Assembly (NCBI GenBank): GCA_008692225.1
Contig: VICG01000011.1
Span: 1,786,501-1,850,500, forward strand
Length of the DNA stretch: 64,000 nucleotides
Origin: Monilinia fructicola
Taxonomy: Eukaryota; Ascomycota; Leotiomycetes; Helotiales; Sclerotiniaceae
Direction: 5' to 3'
The notes beneath the pieces were generated by a model, which was not told where the DNA came from, did no database searches, and saw nothing but the letters and a program-made list of their open reading frames with translations. Positions 1-12,291 of this stretch are shown here, piece after piece. The translations under genes were made by a program, and so were the position numbers. Each line of letters opens with the position of its first letter. Position 1 is the first letter of the stretch.

Positions 1-130
1 GACGCATGGCTGGTTTTGCTAATCTAGATCTTGAAAAGCTATATTTGGCATTTCTACTGTACAGTATTGTACTAACTTACAGTACTAAGATGGCTCGTCC
101 GATGTACACGTCTGTTTCTTTTTATTTTTG

Positions 131-206
131 CCCCTCCCTGCCTCCCTCCCTGCCTCCCTGCCTCCCTGCCCCCCTGCCTCCCTGCCTACCTTTCCCCCTT
201 CCCCTA
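131..206. repeat. Pyrimidine (CCTCCCTG-type) low-complexity tract
   Basis: Imperfect tandem CCTCCCTG/CCTGCCTC units, almost purely C/T on this strand, lie in the 5' intergenic DNA before the first gene. They create spurious Pro/Leu-rich and Gly/Arg-rich reading frames on the two strands, which I do not call genes. The rest of 1-829 holds no supportable gene; its last part is the promoter and 5' leader of the gene at 830. Confidence 0.85.
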
Positions 207-829
207 AGAGATTTCCCCCGGGGAGACCCTGTTTGCTTTGTTCTTCGAAATTGACCCAAATTGCCGAAGATGATGCGCGATCTTGGCAATTATCGGAAAT
301 TAGGGACACTGGGAAAATACGAGGGGATGTCGGTTGAACCGTTTAGACGCCAAACACATCCGTCAACAATCATAATCTCAATTGGTACGAAGTCACGAAG
401 AGTATTTGAAGATCGACGAGAGAAAGGCGGAAGTATATCTTCTAATTTTCCTCGTCCCCAATCTTGAAAACCTCTGAGCAATACGAAGATATGATATTGC
501 TCTGTTGCCGCCCAGATCTATTTATGGACGAGAAGAAGTTGGTAATGTTACTCCAGGGTTGCTCCATAACGTTAAGGGTTTATCGTATCTCCACCGGCTC
601 CACTAATCAAAGCATATACTTTCTACTGTCAGTGTGATTGCCTGTCTAAGTGGACAAGGCGATCGCCTTCTTGGATTCTATCCGTATTTCTATTTGGTAT
701 CCCCATACCTTTGTTCTCGTTCCCAACCTCTTTCCATTTCTAACATATATTTCTTCGTCTGTCGTTTCCGTTTGGATCTTTCAATAAAAACACCACGTTC
801 GTTAATACACTCCGGCATTTCTTGCCAAA

Positions 830-3800
830 ATGAGGTCTTTCGTTCCTACTCTAATTAACCTGGGTCTCGTGACTTTGGCCGCCGCTCAAACCTCGAGTTC
901 CAACTCGACCAGTTGCGTTTCCTCCTACCAATCTTGTTTGGATAACGGTGGAGCGGACAACACATGCCAGTCAGAAAACGCGAAATGCAAAAACGTATGT
1001 GCTGATTCTTACGGGTCCTGCCTTCGATCGTCCGACGATTCCCCAGCATGTATGAATACATACAATTCTTGCCTGAATAGCTACACCATTTTCACCACGG
1101 CAGCAAACTCGGCTGGAAAGGACTGTGCCTCTCTGTTTTCTGGATGCCACGATGCTGGAAAACCTGACAACACTTGCAATAGTATCGCAGCTCAATGTAA
1201 GCGCCATCGTCTTCTTCTAACGTTTGGTAGATCATACCACTGACAATGACAGGCAAGGACAAATGTAGCACAATTTATGCCACGGCCCTTACTAGCGGAT
1301 CTGCAGATACATCAGCAGCCAGTATACAATACAACAATTGTCTAGACTCCTTCAGTGTATTTGCTACTAGAGAAGCTTCGGCTAACATCGATTGGTAAGC
1401 TTATGGGTTCACAATTCTTGCATTTCTCACTACCCAAAATCATCTCCCGATTTCGAATTCCACTTTCATGTTCCCTCTCATACCTTTATTTTCTTTCCAA
1501 TGCAATTTTCGTTGCTCAGTTGCATAATAGACATTGACTAACTGCCCAATTTTCCAGTGTTTCCCAATTTTCAACCTGCAGAGCCAACGGTACCGATGAT
1601 AACACATGCAATTCTTACACAGCGCAATGTAAAGTGAGTAAAACCAGTTTTGATTCCACCAGACTTTCCTACCATGAACTCCTGCTTTCCCTTTCATCCT
1701 CTACAGTCGCGGGGGTTTAGGGAATTACATCCCAGTTCCCTCCCTATCTTATCCCCTCTTGATTCTTCTCTTAATCCCCCAATTCTATTCTCTGATCTTG
1801 GTATTCGAATCACGCGGAGTCTGCTATACGAGGGGCCAACAGAAGAGAAGATAGAGGCAATGTCAAAATGGCTGTGGGCTATCTTCACATGAACAGACCT
1901 CCCAACTCTTGGGTAACTTGTGCATCATGAAGTCACGTGTCATAGCTGAAGTCTTCTGCCTTGGTTCACATCCTAACAATTCTTCAAGTCAAAGTAATTG
2001 ACTTGTTTTCTATATTATATTGAGGGCTACTTATGCTCCAAGTAGAAGTCATTGTTACTAAATATCAATGATATTGAGTATCGGACGGAATCCTGCCGAT
2101 GATATGCATTCCTTGACTTCCAGACATCTCCCAAACCTTTTATTTTACGAGAAATCAGCTGACATGATCATTCATTAGGACAAATGCAGTGCTATATACG
2201 GAATTTGTTTGAGTAGCGGGTCCGCTGATGACTCGCTATGCATGAATCAATACAACAATTGCTTAGACTCCTTCACCCCTTCCACTTCATTGGATTGCGT
2301 CAGCAGTTTTACCTGTAAGCTTGATCTATTTATTAATAATTTCTCTATGCTACTCTATTTGTTCCTATTTCACAAAGCCGTCTCATGTATCGTTTTCATT
2401 TTGCGACAGATGTTCAACTTCTCATTCTATACCAACCCCATCCTTTAGACAAACAATTACTGACTGTCATGCCTTGTAGCATGTCTAAACCAGGGTGGCG
2501 CAGGCAATGAATGTGCTTCTCTCTCAGCGACCTGCAAAAATGATGCCTCGATATCGTATTCCACTTGTTTAAGTTCTGGTGACAAAGACTTGGAGGCGCC
2601 TTGTCTCCAGCAATACAATTCTGCCCTTGTTCAGTTCAACACCGCAGCCTTGAAGAATAATACCGACTGCGTCTCAAGATTCACCAAATGTCAAAAATGA
2701 TGGAACAGCAGACAGCCTCTGTCAGAGCGAAAATGCCGATTGTAAATTATTCCACTTTCATTTGTACTACTTCTTACCTCAGTACTAACTGCTTATTTCA
2801 GGCAAAACGGATTGTGCCACTTCCTATTCCACCTGTCTAAGTTCTGGTGACTCGTCATTGGCTGCACCTTGTCTAGAACAATACAACTTCTGTCTCGTGA
2901 CCTTTGCCTGGTCAACAAATACAACCACTACTGGGCAAGATTGCGTTTCCAAGTATTTATCTTCTAAAGGCGACGATAACGAACGCAACGCTGTGGCTGC
3001 TACGTGCAAGTCGGCTTGCAGTACTTCTTATTCGACGTGTCTCAGCTCAGGAGATGAGTCTCTTGAGGCTCCTTGCCTTAACCAGTATAACTTGTGCCTT
3101 GTCGACTTCAAGTCCACCGTCACAACAACCGATTGCGCCTCTAGTTACCTCTCATGCGACGAAGCAGAGAATACTTGCGCTGCAGGTGTAGCAAGCTGTA
3201 AAAATACGTGCTCAGTTGCCCTGGATATCTCACAAAGTTCTGGAGATCCAGCGCTCATTGCATTATCCCAAAAACGATATCAATCCTGTCTTGCTTCTTT
3301 CACAGCCGCTACAGCTGCCATCGGACAAGACTGTGTCGGTGCCTTTACCTCTTGCAGAGCTGCTGGAGGGGCAGACAATACCTGTTCTGCGGTAAGCTTT
3401 TGCAACTACTGTAATCTTTTTTCATCCCAGATCATTACTAACAACGCACTCTTCAATAGGAAATGGCCAGCTGCAAAAACAAATGCAGCTCTGTTTACGA
3501 TATCTTCAACACTTCTGGTGATAATTCCACCGCTTTCGATGTTTTCAATACCTCTGGCGATAACACTACTATTGCAGCATCTCAAGCCCTCCGTCTTTAC
3601 GACAACTGCCTCGTTTCTTTTACCGTCAACGAGACCACTCCAGCCGGTCAAGACTGCGCTTCTAAGTACTACGCTTGTGACCTCGCAGGCGTCCTGGCTC
3701 AAAATGAATGTAACAGCGAGTACGCCACATGCAAGAATGATTGTGCGGTGGTTCTAGACGCATGCAAAAGTTCAGGCGACGTGAGTCTGCTCAGCATGTG

Positions 3801-4299
3801 CGATAGTATGTACAACAAATGTTTGGATCCAGTTATGAACAGCAACATCACCTCCAACACCACAGTCCAGATTAACGCCACTTCTACTTATATCATGCCT
3901 ACGAATACTGCCTTCTTCAACTTGACTGGAGCGTATTCTACCATCGTCAGCAAGGCTTCCGGCTATGTTAGTGGAACTCCCGCTGCTTCGACAAATGGAA
4001 CTGGATACTATGTACCATCTACAACATCCTTGGCTCTTAGTGCGCATGTCTCCACCACAGTCAGCTCTGGTGCCTCCCTACCAGTTATTACTGCTTCTGC
4101 CGGCTACGTTTACCCCAACGCCACCTCTGCATCAGCCAATATCATCCCCACAACCACCGAGCCAGTCATCGCTATCGATACAATCGCCCCAGAAGGAGGA
4201 GAGAGGTCATCTGGTGACAACACTAGCGGCTCAGACGGATCAAACGGTTCATATGGCTCAGATGGCGGAGACGATGACGAGGATACATGCGAGGTTTAG
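830..4299 (+). CDS. Secreted cysteine-rich modular repeat protein (seven exons, one frame break)
   Basis: Starts with a clear signal peptide (MRSFVPTLINLGLVTLAAAQ), followed by about nine tandem cysteine-rich modules built on Asp-Cys...Ser-Cys...Asp-Asn-Thr-Cys...Cys-Lys...Ser-Gly-Asp...Tyr-Asn-x-Cys-Leu, then a Ser/Thr-rich tail with N-glycosylation sites and an acidic end (DDDEDTCEV). No hydrophobic GPI tail is seen. Exons deduced from the repeat alignment: 830-1196, 1253-1394, 1558-1633, 2179-2314, 2480-2741, 2802-3391, 3460-4299; all introns are GT-AG. Intron 3 (545 bp) is unusually long. The summed exons are one base over a multiple of three. The surplus lies in an A5 run at 2693-2697, where the module pattern resumes exactly if one A is ignored. 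Without it the product would be about 803 residues. It is probably extracellular or wall-associated. I do not recognise a named family; function unknown. Confidence 0.75.
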
Positions 4300-5262
4300 A
4301 GTCCTATGACTGCATAATCATGCGCGAAATTTTATATGTAAATGTTTTAGGTAGCTAGGGATGCATGAAGCATATGGTTAGTATGTATATTCTTGAACTA
4401 TCAATGTTTCATTATCAAAAAGAGAGGATTTCACAAGAGAACTTTAATGATAATTTCTTGCTTACTCTTTCAAATGTTTTTACACTTGTATAAATCATAC
4501 AATTACTATTATTCTGATCGAACCTTGGAGATCTAATTATGCTACTAGAAGAAGTCAAGTGATCAAAGTTTAACATTCAAAGTATATTGTAAGATCATGA
4601 TTAATGCCCACTATTTGTTCATAAGATAAGAAATCTCAATGTTTCAGAAGTAATTATGCTATTAAAGGTTATTTTTTTAAAAAAATTCAAATTATAAGTT
4701 GTTGATGACTACAAAGAGTTCATGGAATGAAGACTTGAAGCTCGGAAGTCTTATAACATAAATAACATAACATGAGAACTCAATATTTAGATGTGAATTC
4801 TGAGAGTCCGGTACTTCTTGAAATAAAATAGTTACAGTTAGGTAAGATAATTTTGTAAAATTCAAATACGTTTTGTGGTAAAAGAATCGACACTTAATCA
4901 GAAATTTGATATCTACTACCTTGATGATACTAATTAGAACCTAATTTGTCCTAAAAAGTAACAGAATATTGGATAACGATCCCACATGGTTGCCCGAGGA
5001 GCAATATCATTCTAATCAACCATGTTACTGATTTACTGTGACCATTACATTCTAACTTTTATGAAGCGTAATAGTCCTTTGTTAGGTCCTCAATATCCCG
5101 AAGAACACACCATTACGCCAATCAAGCCCAACTACAACAAATTACTCATATCTAACTATCCGAGCCGCCACCATGTGACCCAACAATGTCATCAGCCTCA
5201 TATCCAGCCGATCTCCGACATGCTTTCAACCCCTCGACTGCTATCCAACCTTCAGACATCCC
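4300..5262. other. Intergenic, AT-rich
   Basis: 3' flank of the cysteine-rich gene and of the convergent gene at 5263-5778. I see no gene. Short frames between about 5022 and 5260 overlap the 3' end of the minus-strand gene and look like noise. Confidence 0.6.
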
Positions 5263-5778
5263 CTATCTTTCCCAGAACGATCTCTCTTCAGCCTGGACCT
5301 TCTTGCCAACCTTGACAAACTCATCATCTGGAGTGACAGACCCAAAGCGGAAAACTTTCTTAGCAGAAGCAATACGTTCCATCACCCCCTTAACCTTCTG
5401 ATTCCTATTGACCGAAATCGTAGACCCATCACCTCCACGATCCGCCGTCTTCAATCCATCCGTCGCATCTTCATCCCAGTGCACATGGACTGACTCGGCA
5501 ACACCATCACTCACGTTTGAAGGGTCTTCGGTATACTTTTCGCCATGGCCTTTATATTGGGCTTGCCAGTCGAGTTTCTTCCATTGCTGTGGATACCTTG
5601 CCTTCCATTTGCCCATTGTTTTTTCGACAATCGCGTGTCTTTCCATTGTTTCCACTAGGTGGGTGGCCTCGTCGATTTTGTCTTGAGTTGTATCTTCGAT
5701 ATGTTCGACGAATCTGCTCAGACGCTGGGTATTGGATGAGGTGGATGTAGAGGGCATGTTGATAGAAGAGGAAGGCAT
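5263..5778 (-). CDS. Small hydrophilic orphan protein, 171 aa
   Basis: Single uninterrupted exon. The start at 5778 (MPSSSINMPSTSTSS) could also be the internal Met eight codons later. The N-terminus is Ser/Thr-rich. The middle is charged and probably helical (VEHIEDTTQDKIDEATHL, WKARYPQQWKKLDWQAQYKG), with several Trp residues. There is no signal peptide or membrane segment. The C-terminus is AEERSFWER, echoing the EEQSSFW end of the gene at 7181-7989. Amino-acid composition looks like a real protein, but I recognise no domain. Function unknown; probably cytosolic or nuclear. Confidence 0.6.
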   Translation of the reverse strand: MPSSSINMPSTSTSSNTQRLSRFVEHIEDTTQDKIDEATHLVETMERHAIVEKTMGKWKARYPQQWKKLDWQAQYKGHGEKYTEDPSNVSDGVAESVHVHWDEDATDGLKTADRGGDGSTISVNRNQKVKGVMERIASAKKVFRFGSVTPDDEFVKVGKKVQAEERSFWER

Positions 5779-7180
5779 ATTGATTTTGTATCAATAGGGA
5801 AAGGCTGTTGCGGAGGATGTGCTGATGTCGAAGATCGATTGATGAAGAAGTGCCTTGTTCTTTTCTTTTAGATTCTTGAATGTTTTGGTGTTTTGGTTGC
5901 TCGAAGTTAATGTCGACTGGAGATGTTTTTTCGGGAGAATGATGGGCGGGAGGAGTTCTTTTGTATTAAGTCTATAGAGACTCTACGACTCAAAGATCAA
6001 CTTTCACCCATACTCTACCTAGTGGTCATAGTGACCGAACTGGCGATAATATAGTCGCTATCTAGCGCTGTTGAAGTTCAACTTCTCAGGTTATTAGTTT
6101 TCAACCGTATGTCTTGTTATATATAGAGGGATGGTATCATTGACTAGGAGCCAAATATAGCTCTAGTCAAGACGGCTGTAGCATAATCAGTTCTTATTCT
6201 ACACGCGTTATTCCGATACATTTTTACGTGAAATATTGAATGCCGACTAAAGGCAGGTCATTGTAGAAGATGAAAAGACCCCTATTCAATCATCTAGGAG
6301 CGCAAGATGGTTGACTACCAGGGAGAAAAGGTCGTAGCAAATTTTCGGCAAAAATAATACTTACGGTATCAATCATACCATTACGCGAACGAATCATATG
6401 AACTATTGAGAAAATATATGCATCTAATTCTTGTGCGACACTGAGTTCTGATAAATGTAGGCCGAATGAAGATCTAGTAGCTCAGATATGTGACGTGCTA
6501 ATTTTTATTTTCCACCTTTCATTGCGACCGGCACTTAAGGGGCGAGGACGGTTAGGTCTAACCCTTGAGCTCAAGTTACCGCATTAGCATATCTCTGTTC
6601 GAAACACGTCGCTACTCATCGCAACTACTTGAAAGCTTTCGGTAAGGCAGTCTACCGCTTTCTTAAAACAACTTTATGAGTGAATAACACGAGGAAAATA
6701 AAGACTATTCACGTTGAATATCCGAGATAACATCATTCTCAATGCTGGTTCGACGAATCCTTACTATTTGTCACTAAAACTAGACTGTCAAGGTTCGCTA
6801 GAACAAAATTTTAAGTATCACATGATAAATTTCGATGAATGATATGTTGTATTATTCGATATATATTCGATATATCAAAGGTTACATGGAGGCTAATTAT
6901 TCAGCGACTTTACCGTAGAAGCTGACCTAGTCGTAATGGCATGGAGTTGAATTATGGTCAATGTCGCGGGATCTTTCTCCTACTCTATTGAACTGTCTTG
7001 ATCTGCGATAGTTTAAAGTCATTCGAGCAAGTTCATAGGAAAATAACAACATCCAGCCTCCCACTCCAAAGGTTGATTCCCCATCATCTTGTACGTCTGT
7101 CCGCACAAATTCGCAAAGAAACCATTATATCGACCCGATCGATCTATCAAAGGAAGAAGCTCGTTTGGGTAATCATCAAC
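5779..7180. other. Divergent intergenic region
   Basis: Lies between the start of the minus-strand gene at 5263-5778 and the plus-strand gene at 7181, so it should hold both promoters. I see only AT-rich DNA, including repeated TCGATATA-type words near 6855-6880. No gene found. Confidence 0.5.
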
Positions 7181-7989
7181 ATGTCCAAATCGTCACAGTC
7201 TCGCTCTCCTCGCCGAGTTCAGTTCGCAACCGGCGTCACGAGTTCTTCCTTTCAACAGAAAAAGGCCTTCTGCAATCCGGTAAATGAGCAATATTACCAT
7301 CGTATGGTGGAAGTTGAGAAGAATATGTGCATTGGAGCAAATAAAAATATACAGACTAAGGGAGTATCAAAGAGCTACAGGATGACCACAGTCACGTTAG
7401 ATTCGGAGATAGCGTTATGACCACTCCTCGCAACGGTTCCAAAGCCCACCGAAATTCCATGAGAAAGCAATACTATCAACGCATGCTAGCATTTGAGAAG
7501 TTGGCCTATGTCGATCCAGAGAAGAGAGTGCAAATGAGTTTCGAAAATCGTGATTTCCATTCATCAGAGGCTCCTCGCCGAGTCAGATTCAGCGATGCCG
7601 ATATTAAAAAATTTCCGCAAGATGCCAAAGGCACCGTGAATCCCAACAATAAGCAAGACTCCACACGCATCAGAAAACTTGAGACAGAGATCGAGCTCCG
7701 GGGGAAGAATCAGCCAGATAGTAGGGTAAATGAGTGGAGCGAAGGTGACTCACTTGTTGGCATCAGGTATCCGGAAAGTGGCGAAGATACAGTTGCGAAT
7801 GGAGAATATAGCGCTCATGCAGTGGGAGCTTCTGATGTTGCGGCAAGTTTCAACAAGAGTTCTGGTCAGGAAGTCAAGAGAAACGCCAATGATAATGATG
7901 ATGGGGAAGAGGCGATGTTTAATGCGGGCGACCATAGCTTTGCCATAATGTGCAAGTCTCTGAGAGAGGAGCAAAGCAGCTTTTGGTAG
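7181..7989 (+). CDS. Orphan with two PRRV-F / QYY-RM modules; frame change in the middle
   Basis: Two versions of one module sit in tandem. Module 1 (ATG 7181) contains SPRRVQFATGV then NEQYYHRMVEVEK. Module 2 contains HVRFGDSVMTT then RKQYYQRMLAFEK, followed by a second APRRVRFSD motif, an acidic stretch and the C-terminus LREEQSSFW. Read directly, module 1 stops at 7420 in one frame, and module 2 is open in another frame from about 7360 to 7989. Two explanations fit. A missing G near 7380 would give one continuous protein. Alternatively a 101-bp phase-0 intron (7280-7380, GTAAAT...CTACAG) would yield about 235 residues. The intron would remove sequence matching module 2, which favours the indel. 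No signal peptide or membrane segment. Function unknown. Confidence 0.5.
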
Positions 7990-10900
7990 ACAAGGAAGGC
8001 GCCCATGTCATAAGCTGTGTATCTTGCCATGTGCATGAGATAGTCTTATATTTCCCAGCGTTGGCAGGTGCTCGAGGGTCTTAGATCTATACAGTTGAAG
8101 AGCTCACAATACCTTGCTTTAGAGGATGAGATATATCACAGCTCCATGGGGCCCAGACATATCAATTAGGATCCAGGATCGACAGTTTCATCTTGGTGTT
8201 GTGAGAAGTGTGATTTTTATAGAATTTATGAGAGTTGCGACGATGAAGTGAACGATATATAGACTTCCCAAGTAAAAAATCTTCTAGTCTATCATCTTCT
8301 AGAGACTTCAAATCGCACCCTACTCCAATGTATCGATGATCGACTAACACTGCAGCTATTCTCGGGTCCGCATATACTCCCAATTAAATTGATATTGGTC
8401 AGTGATCAGTGTTTCAATTATCTCTTCATGGATATCCTGCCGAGTTTATTTCTAGAGGCAGTTATGTATCAAATTACCCAGCCGCGATTAAAGACCAGGT
8501 TAAATCTATTTAGCCTGCACAATCGAGCGTGACCATCTGTAGATACACAGAACCATCCATCTTTAAGCTTCATAGCCTCATTTATGACGAGTACAGAAGC
8601 CTTCTATGTCCCAGAGATGCTGCAAAATCATATCAGACCTCCAAAAACAGGCAACAAAAGTATCTCCGGTCTGATTAGCTCATCAAGCATCCCCATCAAC
8701 TATTCTCAGTTTGTTACTATCACAAGTAAAATTCCGAAGGAAATGGACCTCGATTGGATTTCTCCAATACGCGAATTATCGTCAGAGTTGCAAAGAATTC
8801 TGAGCTGCAAGATTTGGACACGCGTGAAGTTTTAGAGAGAAATATGCAGGATATAAACTTTTAAATCTTGAACGTCTGAAGTTAGGAGGACTGAAGTGAC
8901 TGTCTACACCAAGCCTTCAACTTGAATTACGTAGCAATTGAGAGGACCCATGCTAAAGCAATACATAAGATTGTCACGATTCCTCTTCTCTAAGTTGGGC
9001 TGAAATGACTGTATGATAAGTACTTATTGTGGTGAAGGTTGCATGTCGTTGTAGTCACATTTTGCGGAAGGCATATATTGCGGATGGAGAAATAGAAATG
9101 GACTTATCCTCCATTTCTAGCCAACCCAAAGGCTGTTATGATGCATCTTTCGAGTGAGGCAATTTCTCCGTGTACTACCCAAGAACTCATGTCCCAGATC
9201 CAACTCACATTTTATTGAAACCATGGAATCATCGTCCCTGTACCCGTGCCTGTCTGATCAATGATTATTGATGATAAGAGTGATATTGGTGTATCATAAC
9301 GATTTCCTCAAGTCCTGAGATATTTCTCTTGGTACCGATCGAGATATGTAGAAAAAACTTTAGCCAATTTGCCTTTTGTGCCTGTTCCGACGAAGATTCA
9401 GCCAGTGTTGAAAAATCATAACGAAAGGTCAAGGCGGCTTTGAACAAGATGACACCCGAGAAGTTCCACGCCTTCTCATCTCTCAGACTTCGTAGAGCCA
9501 TCTTGATTTGCAGCGACCAAGTCTGGAGACGCATTTACCGGTTCATTTTGTGCCTCTGCTATAACTTTACTGGCAGTGGTAACTGTGACAGAAGAACTTT
9601 TATCATTAATACCAGAAAACCATCCATTATCCAAGAGCCCTTCAGAATTGCAATTCAAATTGACGTCCGTGTATTTTCTCAATCATTCTTCATGAATTGC
9701 AAGATCCGATGATGATAGTCATTATGAAACTTGTTGATAGCATGGGTAATCTCAGTTGAATGACTATCCCAGAGCGCGTTCTTACACTACTAAGAGACAG
9801 GCACCATTGGCGGTGAAGGCATACTCGAAGGAGATAACATCTTGTATGAGAAGAATTCTATTGGGCTGGAGAATGTCTTGATTGTGAGACAAGAGTCTGC
9901 TAAAGAAGCGACTACTTGGATTTAGAAATTTGGATTCCGTTAACCTTTGCCAGTTGGATGTTACTGTATGGATGTACTCCGTAAAGTGGCTGCAACGGGG
10001 CGGCTGGAAAGTGGGGCAGGGGACTTATGGTTCCTTTTTGATGTATCCACAAGTTAGTTAGGTTCCTGTACCATACAACATTTAACACGCAAAAAGGCTT
10101 ACATCGATCAGAAGGTAACGCCAAGGCCCAGGTACAGCTGCATATCTCGAGTAGGTTAGTTTTGCTGCTCGATCAGATGAACTATAACGTAAATGGATAG
10201 GTATATACGAAATGCATGTCCTTAGGGCTCTTCTAAACACACAACCCGTCGAAGAATTCGTATTTGACAAAAAAGCGGATTTTTGAACAGCAGATTAATT
10301 GCGTGAGAATCGAATCCGCAGAAATTCATTGAACAAGCCGTATTTTGAGGAAGAGGAAAGATGAAATTGATATAATGTATTGATATATTGATATATTGAT
10401 ATATCTATATAGCTATACTAAGTATAACCATAATAGATAGGAATGTCGAAAGTCTTTAGTATATTTCGTTGAAATAAGGTTTGTCTCCTTGAATTAAGGT
10501 TTTGTGCCGCCACATGAGTGATTAAACTAAGCGAAGATCAGAATAGCTTTCATACATTGGAAACTGGTTTAGACCTTAATTCAAAGGTTTAATTCACTGA
10601 AATTTGAGAAAGACTATTCAAGGCCTGCAACTTTGGGGTATACCCACTGAAAATTTGACATTAGAGAAGGCTTTAATAGCTTCTTGAGAGACCGGAAGTT
10701 TTGACTGATTTGACAGATTGTAAAGGATCATTTGAGGGATTTTACCACCAAACTAGCCTTAAGCTTTGTGGCTCGAAAGATTCTTCCTTTCCCTGTATAG
10801 TCTTTCCGGGTTTGACAAAGTTTCCATCATTGTCATGCGGAACTTCCTCATGTGACACAATGCGAGCCAACTCAGAGGTTTTCTGGTAGTCATAGTAGCC

Positions 10901-12291
10901 CCTGAGAACTTTGAATTATCATTGGACGAAGCTCCTCTTTGGTCTGAAGTAATCCCTTTAGAAACGGGATTCCTCTTGCTCTTGCAAGTTTGTTTTTCCA
11001 ATCCAAGTACGTTGAGTCTAGCGATTCCGTCACGATATTTCCAATTCGGAGCTTTGATAGCGGCGTTGAAAGTGGAACACGGGTCATTTGAAAGACCTAT
11101 TCTGGAACGAGTAGCACGGACGCACTAGGTGGGGACAAAATATAGCCCTGCTACTTGAGCTGGACTCGTATCGTTGTTGGTGGTTATTTGTAGAAGCATC
11201 TTTAGGCGTTCTGCGATGGTCTCGTGACGAAACGGGTATTCAAGTTCCATATTCTTCTTAAACTTTACGGATCTATTGACCCTGAATCTTTCATAAAAAG
11301 CCTATTGACTTGCAGCTTACGAGTCACAACTAAAAAGTGTATCCCAAAATCCATACGGGACCCTGTCCTCAACACACCCAAGCAAGTGTCATAGTCTACC
11401 GTAACTTCGTAACATGCTGAAAGACCGCACCAAAATTCCCAGTCCCTCAGTCAGATACGGTTCCATATCCGTTCAAAAGCTCAAGGTCTCAAATATGTAT
11501 TGTTGGTGCCCGTAAATGATGAATGAGTAGATTGTAGAGGCTGATCCTGTGAGTTTTCCACTAGGTGATGGATTTGTAATGTTGGGATCAATTTTTCCTG
11601 TTATACGGCGTACGTATATAAAGTAGCATCACCAGTGAAGGGAACTTTTCCAGAATCCAGAGCTAGGCTTGGGCTAGGCACTTGGGTTTTGGCAGATAGA
11701 CTGGCAACTGGGCTTTATATAAATATTCGTGTTGATAGTGTCTAAGCTACTAAGCTCAAATTTGTTGTGTTCTCTCTAAAAGTATCTCTATCTCGTGATA
11801 CACTTGCACGGAAACCTCCAGCTGACACGTGATGATTGTTTTCCGGAAGATAGTCTCTCGGCCAGTTACAGTGAGGTCACGTCTTGATATTTGTGTGTAT
11901 TCATCAATTGTCAATTGCGATGAAATTTTCCCGTGACCTTCTCAGCGACAGAGATCAAACGCTTTTTGCATACAAGAATGCTGTGGGGGAATCCTACTCA
12001 ATGAAAAACGTAGAAAACCAAGAATCTATAACACAGCACTAGAGTTTCACCTAGTTTGTACTCAAAGCTGGTATCTGAAGGTATATTAGTGTGCTTTAAT
12101 TGAGCGAGTATAATATTACAAGAGGCCGACCAAGTCGTCTAATCTAATCTAACGTATGCGTATAAACTTTTCCCACCCAGTCTACCCTGATTTCCTTTCC
12201 GATCATTACATGTCATCAACTCGCCATGACTGGGTATACTACGGCCAGACAATTTATCCAAACCCCACCGTCAACACCTCCAAAATTAAGC
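7990..12291. other. Long intergenic region with faint gene relics
   Basis: No convincing gene in 4.3 kb. Weak protein-like stretches occur on the minus strand near 9265-9682 (frames with LVAANQDGSTKSER and LRDEKAWNFSGVILFKAAL) and near 10759-11087 (LARARGIPFLKGLLQTKEEL in one frame, then a neighbouring frame). They could be decayed coding DNA, but none carries a motif I can name. A short ATTGATAT tandem lies at about 10376-10402. Confidence 0.4.
8584..8835 (+). CDS. Doubtful small ORF, 83 aa
   Basis: An ATG-started frame (MTSTEAFYVPEMLQNHIRPP...) with unremarkable composition, no signal peptide, no recognisable domain and no splice context. It may be a small orphan gene or chance. Listed only because it is the most protein-like plus-strand frame in this empty stretch. 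Confidence 0.15.
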   Translation: MTSTEAFYVPEMLQNHIRPPKTGNKSISGLISSSSIPINYSQFVTITSKIPKEMDLDWISPIRELSSELQRILSCKIWTRVKF

